Positions 6,693-15,808 of a stretch of 15,896 bases of DNA are shown piece after piece; position 1 is the stretch's first letter; each line of letters starts with the position of its first letter. A program made the position numbers and the translations under genes. The notes beneath the pieces were generated by a model, which ran no database searches, was not told where the DNA came from, and worked only from the letters and a program-made list of their open reading frames with translations. The DNA lies in the NCBI GenBank assembly GCA_016926695.1, contig JAFGOB010000084.1:1-15896 (forward strand), in the 5' to 3' direction. This DNA comes from Dehalococcoidales bacterium. GTDB taxonomy: Bacteria; Chloroflexota; Dehalococcoidia; Dehalococcoidales; UBA3254.

Positions 6693-6734
6693 ATGACGCA
6701 TAACTCGGCTCTGTGCAAAGGAGAGAGGCAATGA
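6693..6734 (+). CDS. Possible 13-codon leader ORF coupled to the transglycosylase gene
   Basis: The ATG at 6693 has a ribosome site (GAGGA, 7 nt away) and opens a 13-residue frame, MTHNSALCKGERQ. Its TGA overlaps the ATG of the next gene (ATGA at 6731-6734). Such an overlap usually means that translation of the second frame is coupled to the first. The peptide resembles nothing I know; it may matter only as a translated leader. Confidence 0.3.
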   Translation: MTHNSALCKGERQ

Positions 6735-8014
6735 TGAACTTGTTTGGTTTATGGCCGCGCTGGGGATTCGCATTATTACTAATGATTAGTATTTCTTCGT
6801 TCTTCACTCAATGGCAGTCCAGCCCGAAGGCTGAGGAAGATGGCGGTAAGCATGTGACGAAGGAATCGCTTTCCCATCAGGATTTCTGCGAATGGTTGGA
6901 GGCTCTGCGCGATGAAGCGCGCGGGGAAGGCATCTCAGACGCAACACTGGATGCAGCGCTAAATGATGTCTCTCCGTTAACGCGTGTGATCGAATTGGAC
7001 CGTTTCCAGCCGGAGTTTACGCAGACATTCTGGACTTACCTCGGACAGCGTGTCAACGACGAGCGGATAAAACGGGGCCGGGCGCTGTTGGAAAAATATA
7101 GCGATCTGCTGAACAAGATTCATTCCGCATATGACATACCTCCGCGCTATCTTATCGCATTCTGGGGGCTGGAGACGAACTTCGGTGATAATCTTGGAAG
7201 CTTCCGCGTGATCGACGCGCTGGTAACCCTGGCCTATGACAGGAGGCGCGCCCGTTTTTTTCGGGCGGAGCTTCTGGACGCATTACAGATTATCGAAGAA
7301 GGCCACATCTCAACGGATTTATTGAAAGGATCCTGGTCAGGGGCAATGGGTCACATGCAGTTCCTCCCCTCCACTTTCGTAGGATATGCAGTGGATTATA
7401 CAGGCAATGGCCGGAAGGACATCTGGGGCAGCATTCCCGACGCATTCGCCTCCGCGGCCAATTTTCTCATAAAAATGGGCTGGCGGCCGGGGGAAACATG
7501 GGGCCGCGAGGTGCAGGTACCTGAGAAATTCGACCTGAGGGATGCAACATTGAGCAAGAGGAAAACCCTTAAGGAGTGGTCGGCGCTCGGAGTGCTGCAG
7601 ACCGACGGATTATGTTTGCCGAATGAGGACATGGAAGGTTCCATCCTCTTACCTCAAGGTCATAAAGGTCCGGCGTTTCTGGTATATGACAACTTTCGCG
7701 TCATTATGCGCTGGAACCGTTCCATAAATTACGCAATCTCCGTTGGCCACCTGGCGGACAGGATCATGGGATCACCAGGGATTGCATTTGGGCGAAAGGC
7801 TGAGCACGAACCGCTCTCCAGAGATGAGATTGAGGAGGTACAGCAGCGTCTCAACGGTCTCGGCTTTGACGCCGGAACGGTGGACGGATTTCCGGGTCCC
7901 CGTACATGCGGGGCGATTCGTGCCTTCCAGGAGAAGTTTTCGTTGCCGGCGGACGGCTATCCGTCTCTCTCGTTACTACAACTTTTACGGTCACTGGCGG
8001 AGCCCATATCGTGA
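6731..8014 (+). CDS. Lytic murein transglycosylase, MltB type, with C-terminal peptidoglycan-binding domain
   Basis: It cleaves the glycan strand of peptidoglycan between MurNAc and GlcNAc, leaving 1,6-anhydro ends. Counting from the ATG at 6731 it has 427 aa. Residues 8-28 are a signal sequence or anchor without a lipobox Cys. An SLT_2 (MltB) domain spans about 45-325, with the catalytic Glu in WGLETNFG (E148) and the downstream GSWSGAMGHMQFLPSTF motif. A PG_binding_1 domain follows at about 361-425 (VQQRLNGLGFDAGTVDGFPG). The ribosome site AAGGAG (6718-6723) is 7 nt from this ATG, so it is preferred to an in-frame GTG at 6713. It stands alone and converges on the MATE gene. The 57-bp gap between them holds a 10-bp palindrome (8033-8042) but no clear terminator. 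Confidence 0.93.
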   Translation: MMNLFGLWPRWGFALLLMISISSFFTQWQSSPKAEEDGGKHVTKESLSHQDFCEWLEALRDEARGEGISDATLDAALNDVSPLTRVIELDRFQPEFTQTFWTYLGQRVNDERIKRGRALLEKYSDLLNKIHSAYDIPPRYLIAFWGLETNFGDNLGSFRVIDALVTLAYDRRRARFFRAELLDALQIIEEGHISTDLLKGSWSGAMGHMQFLPSTFVGYAVDYTGNGRKDIWGSIPDAFASAANFLIKMGWRPGETWGREVQVPEKFDLRDATLSKRKTLKEWSALGVLQTDGLCLPNEDMEGSILLPQGHKGPAFLVYDNFRVIMRWNRSINYAISVGHLADRIMGSPGIAFGRKAEHEPLSRDEIEEVQQRLNGLGFDAGTVDGFPGPRTCGAIRAFQEKFSLPADGYPSLSLLQLLRSLAEPIS

Positions 8015-8071
8015 GAGGGTTATGTGTCATGTCTGTTAACAGTCTCTTAAATAATCGGCTACAAACGGTAA

Positions 8072-9454
8072 TTATATCATCTTCCTTTTCCACCTGCCAC
8101 CCCAGAAGTAGATTATGAATGCGATCGCTCCCAGCACAATTCCAATCGCTATGGCCCACCTTACGCCATACACCCCCAGGGATGTATACCGCGACAATAG
8201 AAGTGCCAGAGGTAATTGCACCACCCAGAGCATTGCCAGATTAATGAGCATCGGCGGCATCGTGTCGCCGGCTCCGGAAATACAACTCTGCAATACATAG
8301 ACGACGCTCATCCCCAGAAAACCCGCAATGGCTATTTTCAAGAAGACAGCGCCTAACTGTACCAGATAAGGCTCTGCATTGAAAAGAGCGATGATATTTT
8401 CAGGCCACAGCAATAATATCACCGAGCAAAGTATCATAAAACCTGATACCAGGCCCGTCGACAACCAACCACTCCTGGCAGCCCGCCTCGGCTGGCCCGC
8501 ACCCAGATTTTGCCCTACCAGCACACCGGCACCCATACCGATCCCTATGCCTGGAGAGTTTAAAAACGACTCTATCCTGGAGATCAGGTTATGAGCGGCT
8601 AAGGGCGTAGTGCCAAAGGGAATCATAAACCATGCAAAAATCAGGTCGCCAAAGGACTTTCCCAGCCCCATAATTGAAGCCGGAATACCAATCTTCAATA
8701 TACGCCAGATGATTTCCAGATCAGGATAAAAGTCCTTCAAGGTCAGCTCCAGGCGGGTCTTTCCAGTGAGCAGGACCCAAAAGCAGAGAAACGTTCCCAA
8801 TCCGGTAGTAAAAATATAGGCGATGGCGGCGCCGCCGACACCCAGCCCGGGAAATCCCCACCAGCCTAAAACCAGGAAAGGACAGATCAGCGCATTGACA
8901 ACCCTGATAACAATCGCTATTTTCATAGGGGTTATTGTATCTCCTGAGGATTGCATGACGGAGAAGGATGTCATCCAGAAGGCCTCAGTAAACCATCCGG
9001 CCAGTACTATGCGAACATATACCACCCCTTCGGCCGCCGCATCAGCCTCTAAGCCAAAAAGGCTGAATATGGGCTCAATAAAGAGGACTCCTGTCAGCAT
9101 TATAATGGCGCCATAAACAGCGCTGATAACAAAGGCCTGACCTGCCACATGATTAGCACCAGCGACATCGCCTCCGCCTATAAGACGAGCTACTATTGCT
9201 CTCTCTCCTGCACCCAGACCGGATTTCACCACACTCACAAACAAGACCACAATACCGCCAATACCCACGCCTGCAATAGAGGCCGCTCCCAATTTCCCCA
9301 CCCATATCATTTCAAGAATGAGATTTACGGTATAAAGCGCACCAAGGATGATCATGGGCCAGGAAAGAAGCAAGATATTTTGAATAATGCTTCCTTTTGT
9401 CCAGTCCTTGCCTACGGCGGTGCTTTTACCAGGTGAACTCGTAATCTTTTCCAT
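8072..9454 (-). CDS. MATE-family multidrug/small-molecule exporter
   Basis: MATE proteins expel drugs, metabolites or cations across the inner membrane using H+ or Na+ gradients. The 460-aa protein has about twelve membrane segments in two homologous halves (roughly 25-235 and 250-450). It opens with the typical LSWPMIILGALYTVNLILEMIWVG helix and an AGVGIGGIV loop. The second half has the repeat-like NLGAGQPRRAARSGW, where MATE proteins normally have an N-x-G-A/x-x-x segment. It starts 12 nt after the stop of the DUF4387 gene with little of a ribosome site, so it is probably the last gene of the AtuA/DUF4387 transcript. The substrate cannot be told from sequence. The phrase 'SSGDTITPMKIAI' (around 170) is common in this family. 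Confidence 0.92.
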   Translation of the reverse strand: MEKITSSPGKSTAVGKDWTKGSIIQNILLLSWPMIILGALYTVNLILEMIWVGKLGAASIAGVGIGGIVVLFVSVVKSGLGAGERAIVARLIGGGDVAGANHVAGQAFVISAVYGAIIMLTGVLFIEPIFSLFGLEADAAAEGVVYVRIVLAGWFTEAFWMTSFSVMQSSGDTITPMKIAIVIRVVNALICPFLVLGWWGFPGLGVGGAAIAYIFTTGLGTFLCFWVLLTGKTRLELTLKDFYPDLEIIWRILKIGIPASIMGLGKSFGDLIFAWFMIPFGTTPLAAHNLISRIESFLNSPGIGIGMGAGVLVGQNLGAGQPRRAARSGWLSTGLVSGFMILCSVILLLWPENIIALFNAEPYLVQLGAVFLKIAIAGFLGMSVVYVLQSCISGAGDTMPPMLINLAMLWVVQLPLALLLSRYTSLGVYGVRWAIAIGIVLGAIAFIIYFWGGRWKRKMI

Positions 9455-9466
9455 ATGAATACTCGA

Positions 9467-9778
9467 TTATTTTTCCAATTCCAGATTCATCAGCGGCGTG
9501 TGCTGCTGCGCACCGAAGACGTCGGAATCATATCGGCTGCCGCAGGAATGGATGCGCGGCATCGTAACCTTCAGTGCCTTTACGGCGTCGAAGTAATATA
9601 TCCCCACCTGTTCCGGTTTCACATGATAGAGAGCCGCAATCTCCTCCACCCGCAGGGTGTTAGAGTTCTTAACCGCTTCGTAATGCGCCTTGTTCCGGAA
9701 AAGGAAGTCCACTGTCAGCAGAAAAGGACCCGCGTTCTTGCTCCTGCAGATATCGGCCATTTCGCCTAGTGTTGCCAT
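9467..9778 (-). CDS. DUF4387 domain protein
   Basis: This small protein (103 aa) matches my knowledge of the DUF4387 family: it opens with LGEMADICRSKNAGPFLLTVDFLF and has the RIHSCGSRYDSDVFGAQQH segment, rich in polar residues, near the C-terminus. DUF4387 is often encoded beside, or fused to, AtuA-like (DUF1446) proteins, exactly as here: its ATG is 1 nt after the stop of that gene. The ribosome site GGAGGTGA sits 6 nt before the ATG. It has no membrane segment or signal peptide, so it should be cytoplasmic and may be a small subunit of the AtuA-like protein. Its biochemical role is not established. Confidence 0.85.
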   Translation of the reverse strand: MATLGEMADICRSKNAGPFLLTVDFLFRNKAHYEAVKNSNTLRVEEIAALYHVKPEQVGIYYFDAVKALKVTMPRIHSCGSRYDSDVFGAQQHTPLMNLELEK

Positions 9779-9779
9779 C

Positions 9780-11150
9780 TTATCTCACCTCCACAATTTC
9801 AATCGGGAACAGCTCGTTGAGATCATCGACCTCCATTAAATGAAAAACGTTGAACTCATAGACTTTGCCGATAGGGTTATCAAGCGGCGAAAAAGCAAAC
9901 GCAATATTACCGCCAACGGTTTTTCTCTCGGGATAGGGCATGTGCAGCATGCTCTGCCGGGTCTGCGCGCAGAATGACGTTGCTTCGTATTGTGTTCTCG
10001 CCACGACATCAATTATGATGCCGACCTCATGTTCAGCGCCGGGATGCGTTTCGAGCGACTGCAAAACCGCATTCTTTCCGTAAACCCGAAACTGGACGGA
10101 GTATCCGCGTTCCTCCCTTGTACCGAGAAAATTTTCCACTTCATTAATAACCGCGTCCTGGATATATTCGATATGCTTGATGAACATCGGATCGTGGACA
10201 CCGGCGACACAGATTGTCCGGTAGCCCGTTAAAGCCACACCTTCCAGCTTGATCGTCGCCTTGCCGGGTACTGCTGGTATGAATTTGGTATTCCAGCCGC
10301 GGACCGCTGTCGGTGTGACCTGTTCGAACATGGCTTCCGAGCAATCAACTGTGCCGTCCGGCTCGCTGAATATGTAAGGGTGTCCGCTCTCATACAACGT
10401 GTGGGCCGCAACAGAAAGGGGAGTGCATCGATGTTTGGGGTTGACAGGGTCAAGAATAAAATCATTCTCGCGGAATGTTGCAAACAAGCTGTCCTGACTG
10501 ATGCCGGGCTCGGCAGCGTAGGCACCGCATTCCATGATCTTGGCCGCGTGGAACACGGGGCCGGGATTAAAACCTTTCTTGATCGGCAAGGCAGCGTAGA
10601 TAGCGGTATCACAGGATCGGCCTGCCAGTATGACGTCGGCATCGAAATCCAACGCCTTAATAAAAGGAGTTACGCCCATCTGCCCTACTATTCGGATACT
10701 GCGGTCAACCTCTTCATCTGTGAGCTCGGGAATCAGGCCAGGCATGGGGCGCACCCTGGCTTCTTGAATCTTCCGCTTGATGAATTCCTTGTCAATCTCG
10801 CTGTGGATGACAGCTACCTTGAATTTCCGCAGACCCTTCTCCTTCCGGATCTCGCTCATTATCTCCAGAAACAGCTTGAGATGCGGCGCGGCTCCCGCCG
10901 TTCCGGCAGAACCTATTATCAGCGGAGTATTTGCATTGATTACCTCCGTCACGACAAGAGACAAATCCCTTCTAATACTGCCGAGACCCAGGCCCGTCGT
11001 GCCATCACCCAGAAATGACGGGCCACCGTCCGTGGAACCGGCATCCATACCGACCAGGTCCGGCTTGCGACCCATGCCATGCTTCAGGGAGGCTTCCGGA
11101 AAACCGCAGCCTACCATACCCGTAACTGCCAGAATCTTAATCTCTTCCAT
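9780..11150 (-). CDS. AtuA-family (DUF1446) protein, acyclic terpene utilisation type
   Basis: This is a soluble protein of 456 aa from the ATG at 11150, which has an AGGTGA ribosome site 5 nt away; a GTG 9 nt upstream is less likely. It belongs to the DUF1446/AtuA family: a Gly-rich N-terminus (VTGMVGCGFPEASLKHG), DAGSTDGGPSFLGDG near residues 37-51, LIIGSAGTAGAAPH near 77, and AGRSCDTAIYAALP near 180. In Pseudomonas AtuA is encoded in the citronellol/geraniol pathway but its reaction is not firmly known; many anaerobes carry homologues with no terpene pathway. The CDS is followed directly by DUF4387 and then MATE. It starts 82 nt after the RND pump gene on the same strand, so it may also be read from the pump promoter. 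The usual partners of a terpene pathway (acyl-CoA carboxylase, CoA ligase) are not in the window. Confidence 0.85.
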   Translation of the reverse strand: MEEIKILAVTGMVGCGFPEASLKHGMGRKPDLVGMDAGSTDGGPSFLGDGTTGLGLGSIRRDLSLVVTEVINANTPLIIGSAGTAGAAPHLKLFLEIMSEIRKEKGLRKFKVAVIHSEIDKEFIKRKIQEARVRPMPGLIPELTDEEVDRSIRIVGQMGVTPFIKALDFDADVILAGRSCDTAIYAALPIKKGFNPGPVFHAAKIMECGAYAAEPGISQDSLFATFRENDFILDPVNPKHRCTPLSVAAHTLYESGHPYIFSEPDGTVDCSEAMFEQVTPTAVRGWNTKFIPAVPGKATIKLEGVALTGYRTICVAGVHDPMFIKHIEYIQDAVINEVENFLGTREERGYSVQFRVYGKNAVLQSLETHPGAEHEVGIIIDVVARTQYEATSFCAQTRQSMLHMPYPERKTVGGNIAFAFSPLDNPIGKVYEFNVFHLMEVDDLNELFPIEIVEVR

Positions 11151-11231
11151 AATAATCACCTATATTTTGTAGTTTGCTTTTCTCTCATAACTGTAGCGAT
11201 GTTTATCCCTTTTGAAAAGTGCCCGGTATCT

Positions 11232-14200
11232 TTAGTCTGCGACTTTTTTGTCTCGTTCAGACACGATCCAGCCTAATTCTTCAAAAATAACAAAAAAGGC
11301 CGGTATGCTAAAAAGGGAAAAAATCGTGGCGCTGAAAAGACCGAAAGCAAGGCTGGCTACCAATGGAATCAAAAATTGGGCCTGGGTGCTGGTTTCCAGG
11401 AGAAGAGGCAGCAGACCCATGATGGTAGTGAGGGAGGTCAGAATAACTGCGCGGAAACGGTCCCTGGCGGCTTCCTGGACCGCATCTTTGATCTCCACGC
11501 CGCCGGCGCGCTGCTCCTTAATAAAAGTAATCAGCAGGATACTGTCATTAACGACGATACCGGTGAGGGTTGCCAGTCCCACAAGACCGGGCATGGAAAG
11601 GTCAAGTCCCATCAGAATGAGGCCCCAGACTACGCCGATCAGACCGGTGGGAATGGCCAGTAGCACAAACAAGGGGTGCAGGTAGCTTCTAAACTGGAAG
11701 GACAGAACAATAAATACCCCGATGAGACCGATTATTATATTAGTCATAAGTGATGAGCCGGTGATGGCGCTCTCTTTCTCCTGACCCATAAATGATACAC
11801 GTATGTCCGGATATTGTTTTTTCAATAGGGGAAGAAACTTATTTTTTGTGATTCCTATTAATTCCCTGGCGTTTGTGACATCGGTGTCTATGGTACCCTG
11901 GACCGTGACCGTTCTCTGACCGTTGATCCGGTGTATCCTGGAATAACCTCGCGTTTCCTCGATTTCCGCAACAGCGGAAAGAGCGACCAATCTGCCGCTC
12001 TGGGAACGTACCGGAAGGTCGTAAAGATCCTCGAAACCTGTAATGTCTCTTAAATCAAGCCTTACTATGACATCATGGGCCTGACCGCTTACCTGCACAT
12101 CCAGGTTAGTACCCCCTTGTATGGCGGACCGAATCTCATCGGCGATGTCTCTGGCGCTCACTCCGAGGGGACCGGCTTCTTCTCGAAGGTGAACCAGATA
12201 TTCACGTTTGCCGGGACGCATATCATCCGACAGATCCAGTATGCCCCTGAAGCCGCGAAGCCACTGTTGCAGATCCAGGGAGGCTTTTTTTACTAACGCC
12301 AGATTATTACCCTGAAGCCTGATGTCAATCGCCTTGCCAGCGACTCCACGTTCCCTGTCTGTGAATGTAACGGATATTAAATCGGGCAGATTGCCTGCCC
12401 TCCTGCGCCAGTCGGCAAGGATTTCCGGTATGCTTCCTCTTCTCTCCCCTGCCCGTAAAAGATCGGCACTGATTGTTGCGAGATGGGGGCCGCTCTCATA
12501 GGCGTCAACGTTGGTATTAAAGAGAACCGAGATGTTTCGCACCAGTCGCTTGCCTGCTTCCTGACGCCTGGAGAAGTCCTCATCCAGACCATGAAGGGCC
12601 GTAACCATTTGCTCAACCCTTTCAGCAGTGAGCTCGAGAGGAGTGCCCTGGGGAAGAAGCAGACGGGCTTGTATAACGTCACTTTCCAGATCGGGCAAGG
12701 CCCGGTATTTGAGTACGCCCGCAGGGATCATGGTGAAGGAGATAATCACAAAAGCTATTATCAGGCCGATGGTCAGGTATGGCTGGTTTACGGACCTGCG
12801 GAATAATGGTATGAATAAATTATCTCGAAACCCGTTGAACCATGTTTCAAAACGGCGGTGGAAGGCTGATCGCTTTTCACCGGCCAGGTAGCGCATTGTA
12901 TGATAGAGATGGGCGGGGAGGATCAGGAAGGCCTCTATTAAACTTGCTGCCAGGGTAATGATAAGGACGGCCGGGATGTATTTGAGGACGGCTCCCATTT
13001 GCCCGGCCATGAAAGAGAGGGGGCCGACAATCATCGCTGTGGTCAAAAACGAGGAAAGCACGCCAGGAAAAACCTCTCTGGTGCCCTGGACCGCGGCCTC
13101 CAGCGTGTTTTCATTCTTCCGTAATTTGGCGGCGATATTATCGGCGATAACAATGGAGTCATCCATAAGTAAACCGATGGCCACCAGTAGGGCCACCATA
13201 GTCATCATGTTGAGAGTATAGCCGAAAAGATGCATGAAAAAAACAGCGCTGAGGAAGGAAACGGGAAGCCCCATGGAGACCCAGAAACTATAGCGCAGGC
13301 CGAAAAATATCCACATGGTCAGGAATACCAATAGCAAGCCCTGTGCCCCGTTCTCCATTAGAATCCGTAACCGGTCGCGAATATTGGAGGTAGTGTCCTG
13401 GCTGATAGTCAGGTTGACGCCTTTAGGGGCAAGCGCTTGTTCGCGCTGGATATTTTCTTTAATCGCTTCCATTACCCTTAAAGAATCCTGCTTGTATGTT
13501 TTGGAGATCTCTAAAAAGGCGGCACGTCGGCCGTTAAACAGTATTTTCTCCTCGGGCTTATCGAACATTTTGCGAATAGTGGCGATATCACCCAGCCGAA
13601 CCGCGCCGCCACTACTGGATGAGACGATAACGATGTCATGGAACTCGCCGGGAGTACTTCTCAGATTCTCAAATCTGACCACAAGGTCACCAGCCGCGGT
13701 TCTTACGATACCGGCGGGAAGATCGATGCTCTGACGTTCCAGGGCCGTTTTGATATCTGATATGCCCAGGCCGTAGCGTTGCTGAACCTCCGATGGGATT
13801 TCAATAACAATATTCTGATCGGAAAAACCCTGAACACTCACCTGAGCGATTCGCCGGTCGCGCTTTAGGCGGGCTTTGAGCCTTTCAGCATAGAGCTCAA
13901 GATCAGCCGGAGGTATGTCGGCGGTGACCATCACCCCGGCAACAACGGCCACACGTTCGAGGATTTGAAAGGCCGGGTTTTCGACCTTGTCCGGAAATGT
14001 GGTAATAGACTCTATCTGGGCCTTGACATCATTATAAAAGCTTTCGATCTCAGCGCCCTCTTCCATCTGTGCCGTAACTATGGCAATATTCTCCCTGGCA
14101 TCACAACGTAGCTCCCTGAGGCCGGTAACTGCGTCCAGAACTTCTTCACAGCGTTCACATATGGCGTTTTCGACTTCGATGGGTGAAGCCCCGGGATAGG

Positions 14201-14342
14201 GAATGCGCACTTCCACTTCTGTGGGTGGAATGACCGGAAAGGTATCCCGCTGCAACTTGGGTAGAGCAGTCAGCCCCAGAATTATCAGGGCGATCATGAG
14301 GAGGTTGGCCGCTGTAGGATGCTGAGCAAAGTACCGAATCAT
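11232..14342 (-). CDS. RND efflux pump, inner-membrane permease
   Basis: At 1036 aa it has the standard length and duplicated architecture of RND pumps: TM1 (12-28), a first periplasmic porter loop (about 35-330), TM2-TM6 (330-480), TM7 (521-541), a second loop (about 545-860) and TM8-TM12. TM4 holds the proton-relay pair in LLMDDSIVIADN (D394-D395). TM10 reads GIVVNDSILL (N932-D933), where AcrB has a Lys, as in other non-AcrB RND branches. The first loop contains C62, C65 and C80 (ICERC ... LRC), unusual for these pumps. It probably exports hydrophobic or amphiphilic compounds; the substrate is unknown. It overlaps the adaptor gene by ATGA. No outer-membrane channel gene is in the window, so the tripartite pump must borrow one. 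Confidence 0.93.
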   Translation of the reverse strand: MIRYFAQHPTAANLLMIALIILGLTALPKLQRDTFPVIPPTEVEVRIPYPGASPIEVENAICERCEEVLDAVTGLRELRCDARENIAIVTAQMEEGAEIESFYNDVKAQIESITTFPDKVENPAFQILERVAVVAGVMVTADIPPADLELYAERLKARLKRDRRIAQVSVQGFSDQNIVIEIPSEVQQRYGLGISDIKTALERQSIDLPAGIVRTAAGDLVVRFENLRSTPGEFHDIVIVSSSSGGAVRLGDIATIRKMFDKPEEKILFNGRRAAFLEISKTYKQDSLRVMEAIKENIQREQALAPKGVNLTISQDTTSNIRDRLRILMENGAQGLLLVFLTMWIFFGLRYSFWVSMGLPVSFLSAVFFMHLFGYTLNMMTMVALLVAIGLLMDDSIVIADNIAAKLRKNENTLEAAVQGTREVFPGVLSSFLTTAMIVGPLSFMAGQMGAVLKYIPAVLIITLAASLIEAFLILPAHLYHTMRYLAGEKRSAFHRRFETWFNGFRDNLFIPLFRRSVNQPYLTIGLIIAFVIISFTMIPAGVLKYRALPDLESDVIQARLLLPQGTPLELTAERVEQMVTALHGLDEDFSRRQEAGKRLVRNISVLFNTNVDAYESGPHLATISADLLRAGERRGSIPEILADWRRRAGNLPDLISVTFTDRERGVAGKAIDIRLQGNNLALVKKASLDLQQWLRGFRGILDLSDDMRPGKREYLVHLREEAGPLGVSARDIADEIRSAIQGGTNLDVQVSGQAHDVIVRLDLRDITGFEDLYDLPVRSQSGRLVALSAVAEIEETRGYSRIHRINGQRTVTVQGTIDTDVTNARELIGITKNKFLPLLKKQYPDIRVSFMGQEKESAITGSSLMTNIIIGLIGVFIVLSFQFRSYLHPLFVLLAIPTGLIGVVWGLILMGLDLSMPGLVGLATLTGIVVNDSILLITFIKEQRAGGVEIKDAVQEAARDRFRAVILTSLTTIMGLLPLLLETSTQAQFLIPLVASLAFGLFSATIFSLFSIPAFFVIFEELGWIVSERDKKVAD

Positions 14343-15670
14343 CGCTGTTTCCCTTTTGAGCTAAAGCTGTTCGCCATCAAGTTTTTCAACGTTTTTTCAT
14401 CTTTAACCGGATCAAGGAGCATGCCTTGTACGGCCGGAATCAAATCAGAAACAACTAATGTTTCATTTTCCTCCAAACCCCCGGCGATTGCTGTATAGCC
14501 TTCCTGCCTGAAGGCCGTTTTTACGGTCCGGATCTCCAGACGCTTTAGATTGTTTACAACATAGACCTTCCCATCATGCAAAGCTGATGAAGGAATAATT
14601 AATGATTTCCCTTCCGGATTTTTCCTAAGTTCGACTTCGACAAAAGTGTTTCTTGCCAGAGCCGGACGCTGACCTGGCTGGGCCTGCTCATAAGGCTTGT
14701 CCACCACGACCACCACTCCCAAAGTCTGCGTCTGGGGATCAATCGTACCTGAAGCACGGTCAACACGAGCCTCCCATTCGATAGTATGAGTTGCTGTTTT
14801 TAATCGAACCGTCGCTTCAAGCGTTAATGCCCCTGGTGCTTTTCTTAGGGCCGGGGTGTTTTCCATGGCCCCTGATTCTCCGGTTTTGCCGGCGATAAGG
14901 GGTCTGAGCCTCCCGATTGGGAAACGCGCCTCGACCTCTGTTGCGTCGATACCATCAGCAGAGAACAGTATCTGGCCCTTGTTCACATACTGGGCCTGGC
15001 TGACGCTGAGCCCTGTGATACGAACATCAAACGGAGCTGAAATACGGGTACGGCTCAAATCAAGTTCGGCAGCAGCCTTCTGTGTCTGCAGCACCTTCTT
15101 TTCCGCGGCGTTGAGTTCGAGGGTGTTTTTCAAATTCTGTACAGCCGCTTCGCCTTTTAAAAGGTTACGCTCCGCTTCTTCGAGGACAGATGGTGAAATG
15201 GTGCCCTGTTTTCGAAGTTCTCGCTTACGCTCAATGTCTTTAGCCAATATGGACTGAGAGCGTTCCTCCAATGCCAGAGAGGCACGGGTTATCCTGTCTT
15301 TGACCTCAAGGGTATTCAATTGTGTTTCAACCTGGGTAAGAGCCAGACGGTAATTTGAGTCATCGATATGCAAGAGCTCCGTGCCCTGTGCGACAATTTC
15401 GCCGTTTTTGAGTTCATCCGAAATCCTGGCCACCTGCCCGGATACTTCGGCCACGGCTTCCCAGGATCTTGCTGATTCCGTTGTTCCATATCCCACGGCC
15501 TTAATCACTACAGGTATTCTGGGAACCTCTATTACGCGAACCGTAACCGCAGGTTCAATGGCCTCTGCCTTTTGAGGCGGCTGATTTAAACGGGGAAGGA
15601 CAATAAAAAATATCAGGGCAATGATAACAGGCAAAAAAAACAAAAGCCGGCGGATCCAGTTCTTCTGCAT
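14339..15670 (-). CDS. RND efflux pump, periplasmic adaptor (membrane fusion protein)
   Basis: The adaptor joins the inner-membrane pump to an outer-membrane channel. From the preferred ATG at 15670 (ribosome site GGAG, 6 nt away) it has 443 aa; an ATG 12 nt upstream is weaker. In the longer numbering, residues 11-29 form a membrane anchor. Half-lipoyl motifs lie at about 76-107 (AEVSGQVARISDELKNGEIV) and 212-250 (ISAPFDVRITGLSVSQAQYV), around a coiled-coil hairpin of about 100 residues (108-208). A beta-barrel and a membrane-proximal domain follow. It begins the block read from the promoter at 15768-15796, and its TGA overlaps the ATG of the pump. No lipoprotein Cys was seen. Confidence 0.92.
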   Translation of the reverse strand: MQKNWIRRLLFFLPVIIALIFFIVLPRLNQPPQKAEAIEPAVTVRVIEVPRIPVVIKAVGYGTTESARSWEAVAEVSGQVARISDELKNGEIVAQGTELLHIDDSNYRLALTQVETQLNTLEVKDRITRASLALEERSQSILAKDIERKRELRKQGTISPSVLEEAERNLLKGEAAVQNLKNTLELNAAEKKVLQTQKAAAELDLSRTRISAPFDVRITGLSVSQAQYVNKGQILFSADGIDATEVEARFPIGRLRPLIAGKTGESGAMENTPALRKAPGALTLEATVRLKTATHTIEWEARVDRASGTIDPQTQTLGVVVVVDKPYEQAQPGQRPALARNTFVEVELRKNPEGKSLIIPSSALHDGKVYVVNNLKRLEIRTVKTAFRQEGYTAIAGGLEENETLVVSDLIPAVQGMLLDPVKDEKTLKNLMANSFSSKGKQR

Positions 15671-15767
15671 TTTTATCTCCATTTAACCTTGTCCGGTTAG
15701 AAAATCGCAATTGAAAAAATACCGGAGGACTGTAGATAATAGGATTATTTTATTAATGATGAAAAGC

Positions 15768-15796
15768 ATTAGACATAAAGCTGATTTAAATGTCAA
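15768..15796 (-). promoter_or_regulatory. Sigma-70-type promoter of the RND/AtuA/MATE block
   Basis: Read on the minus strand there is a perfect -35 box TTGACA (15796-15791), a 17-bp spacer and a -10 box TCTAAT (15773-15768, 5 of 6 matches). The expected start is about 90 nt before the adaptor gene. In the leader, TCCGGT and ACCGGA form a hexamer inverted repeat (around 15691-15727, arms 20-25 nt apart) that might be an operator, though the spacing is long. No regulator gene is visible in the window. Confidence 0.7.
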
Positions 15797-15808
15797 TAAT
15801 TATGGTTT

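Noticed and set aside
6525..6734. 69-codon ORF running through the repeat
   Set aside because: Most of it is the non-coding repeat and its residue make-up is not protein-like; only the last 13 codons have a ribosome site.
8033..8042. Terminator between the convergent transglycosylase and MATE genes
   Set aside because: CTGTTAACAG is only a 10-bp palindrome with no loop or T-run.
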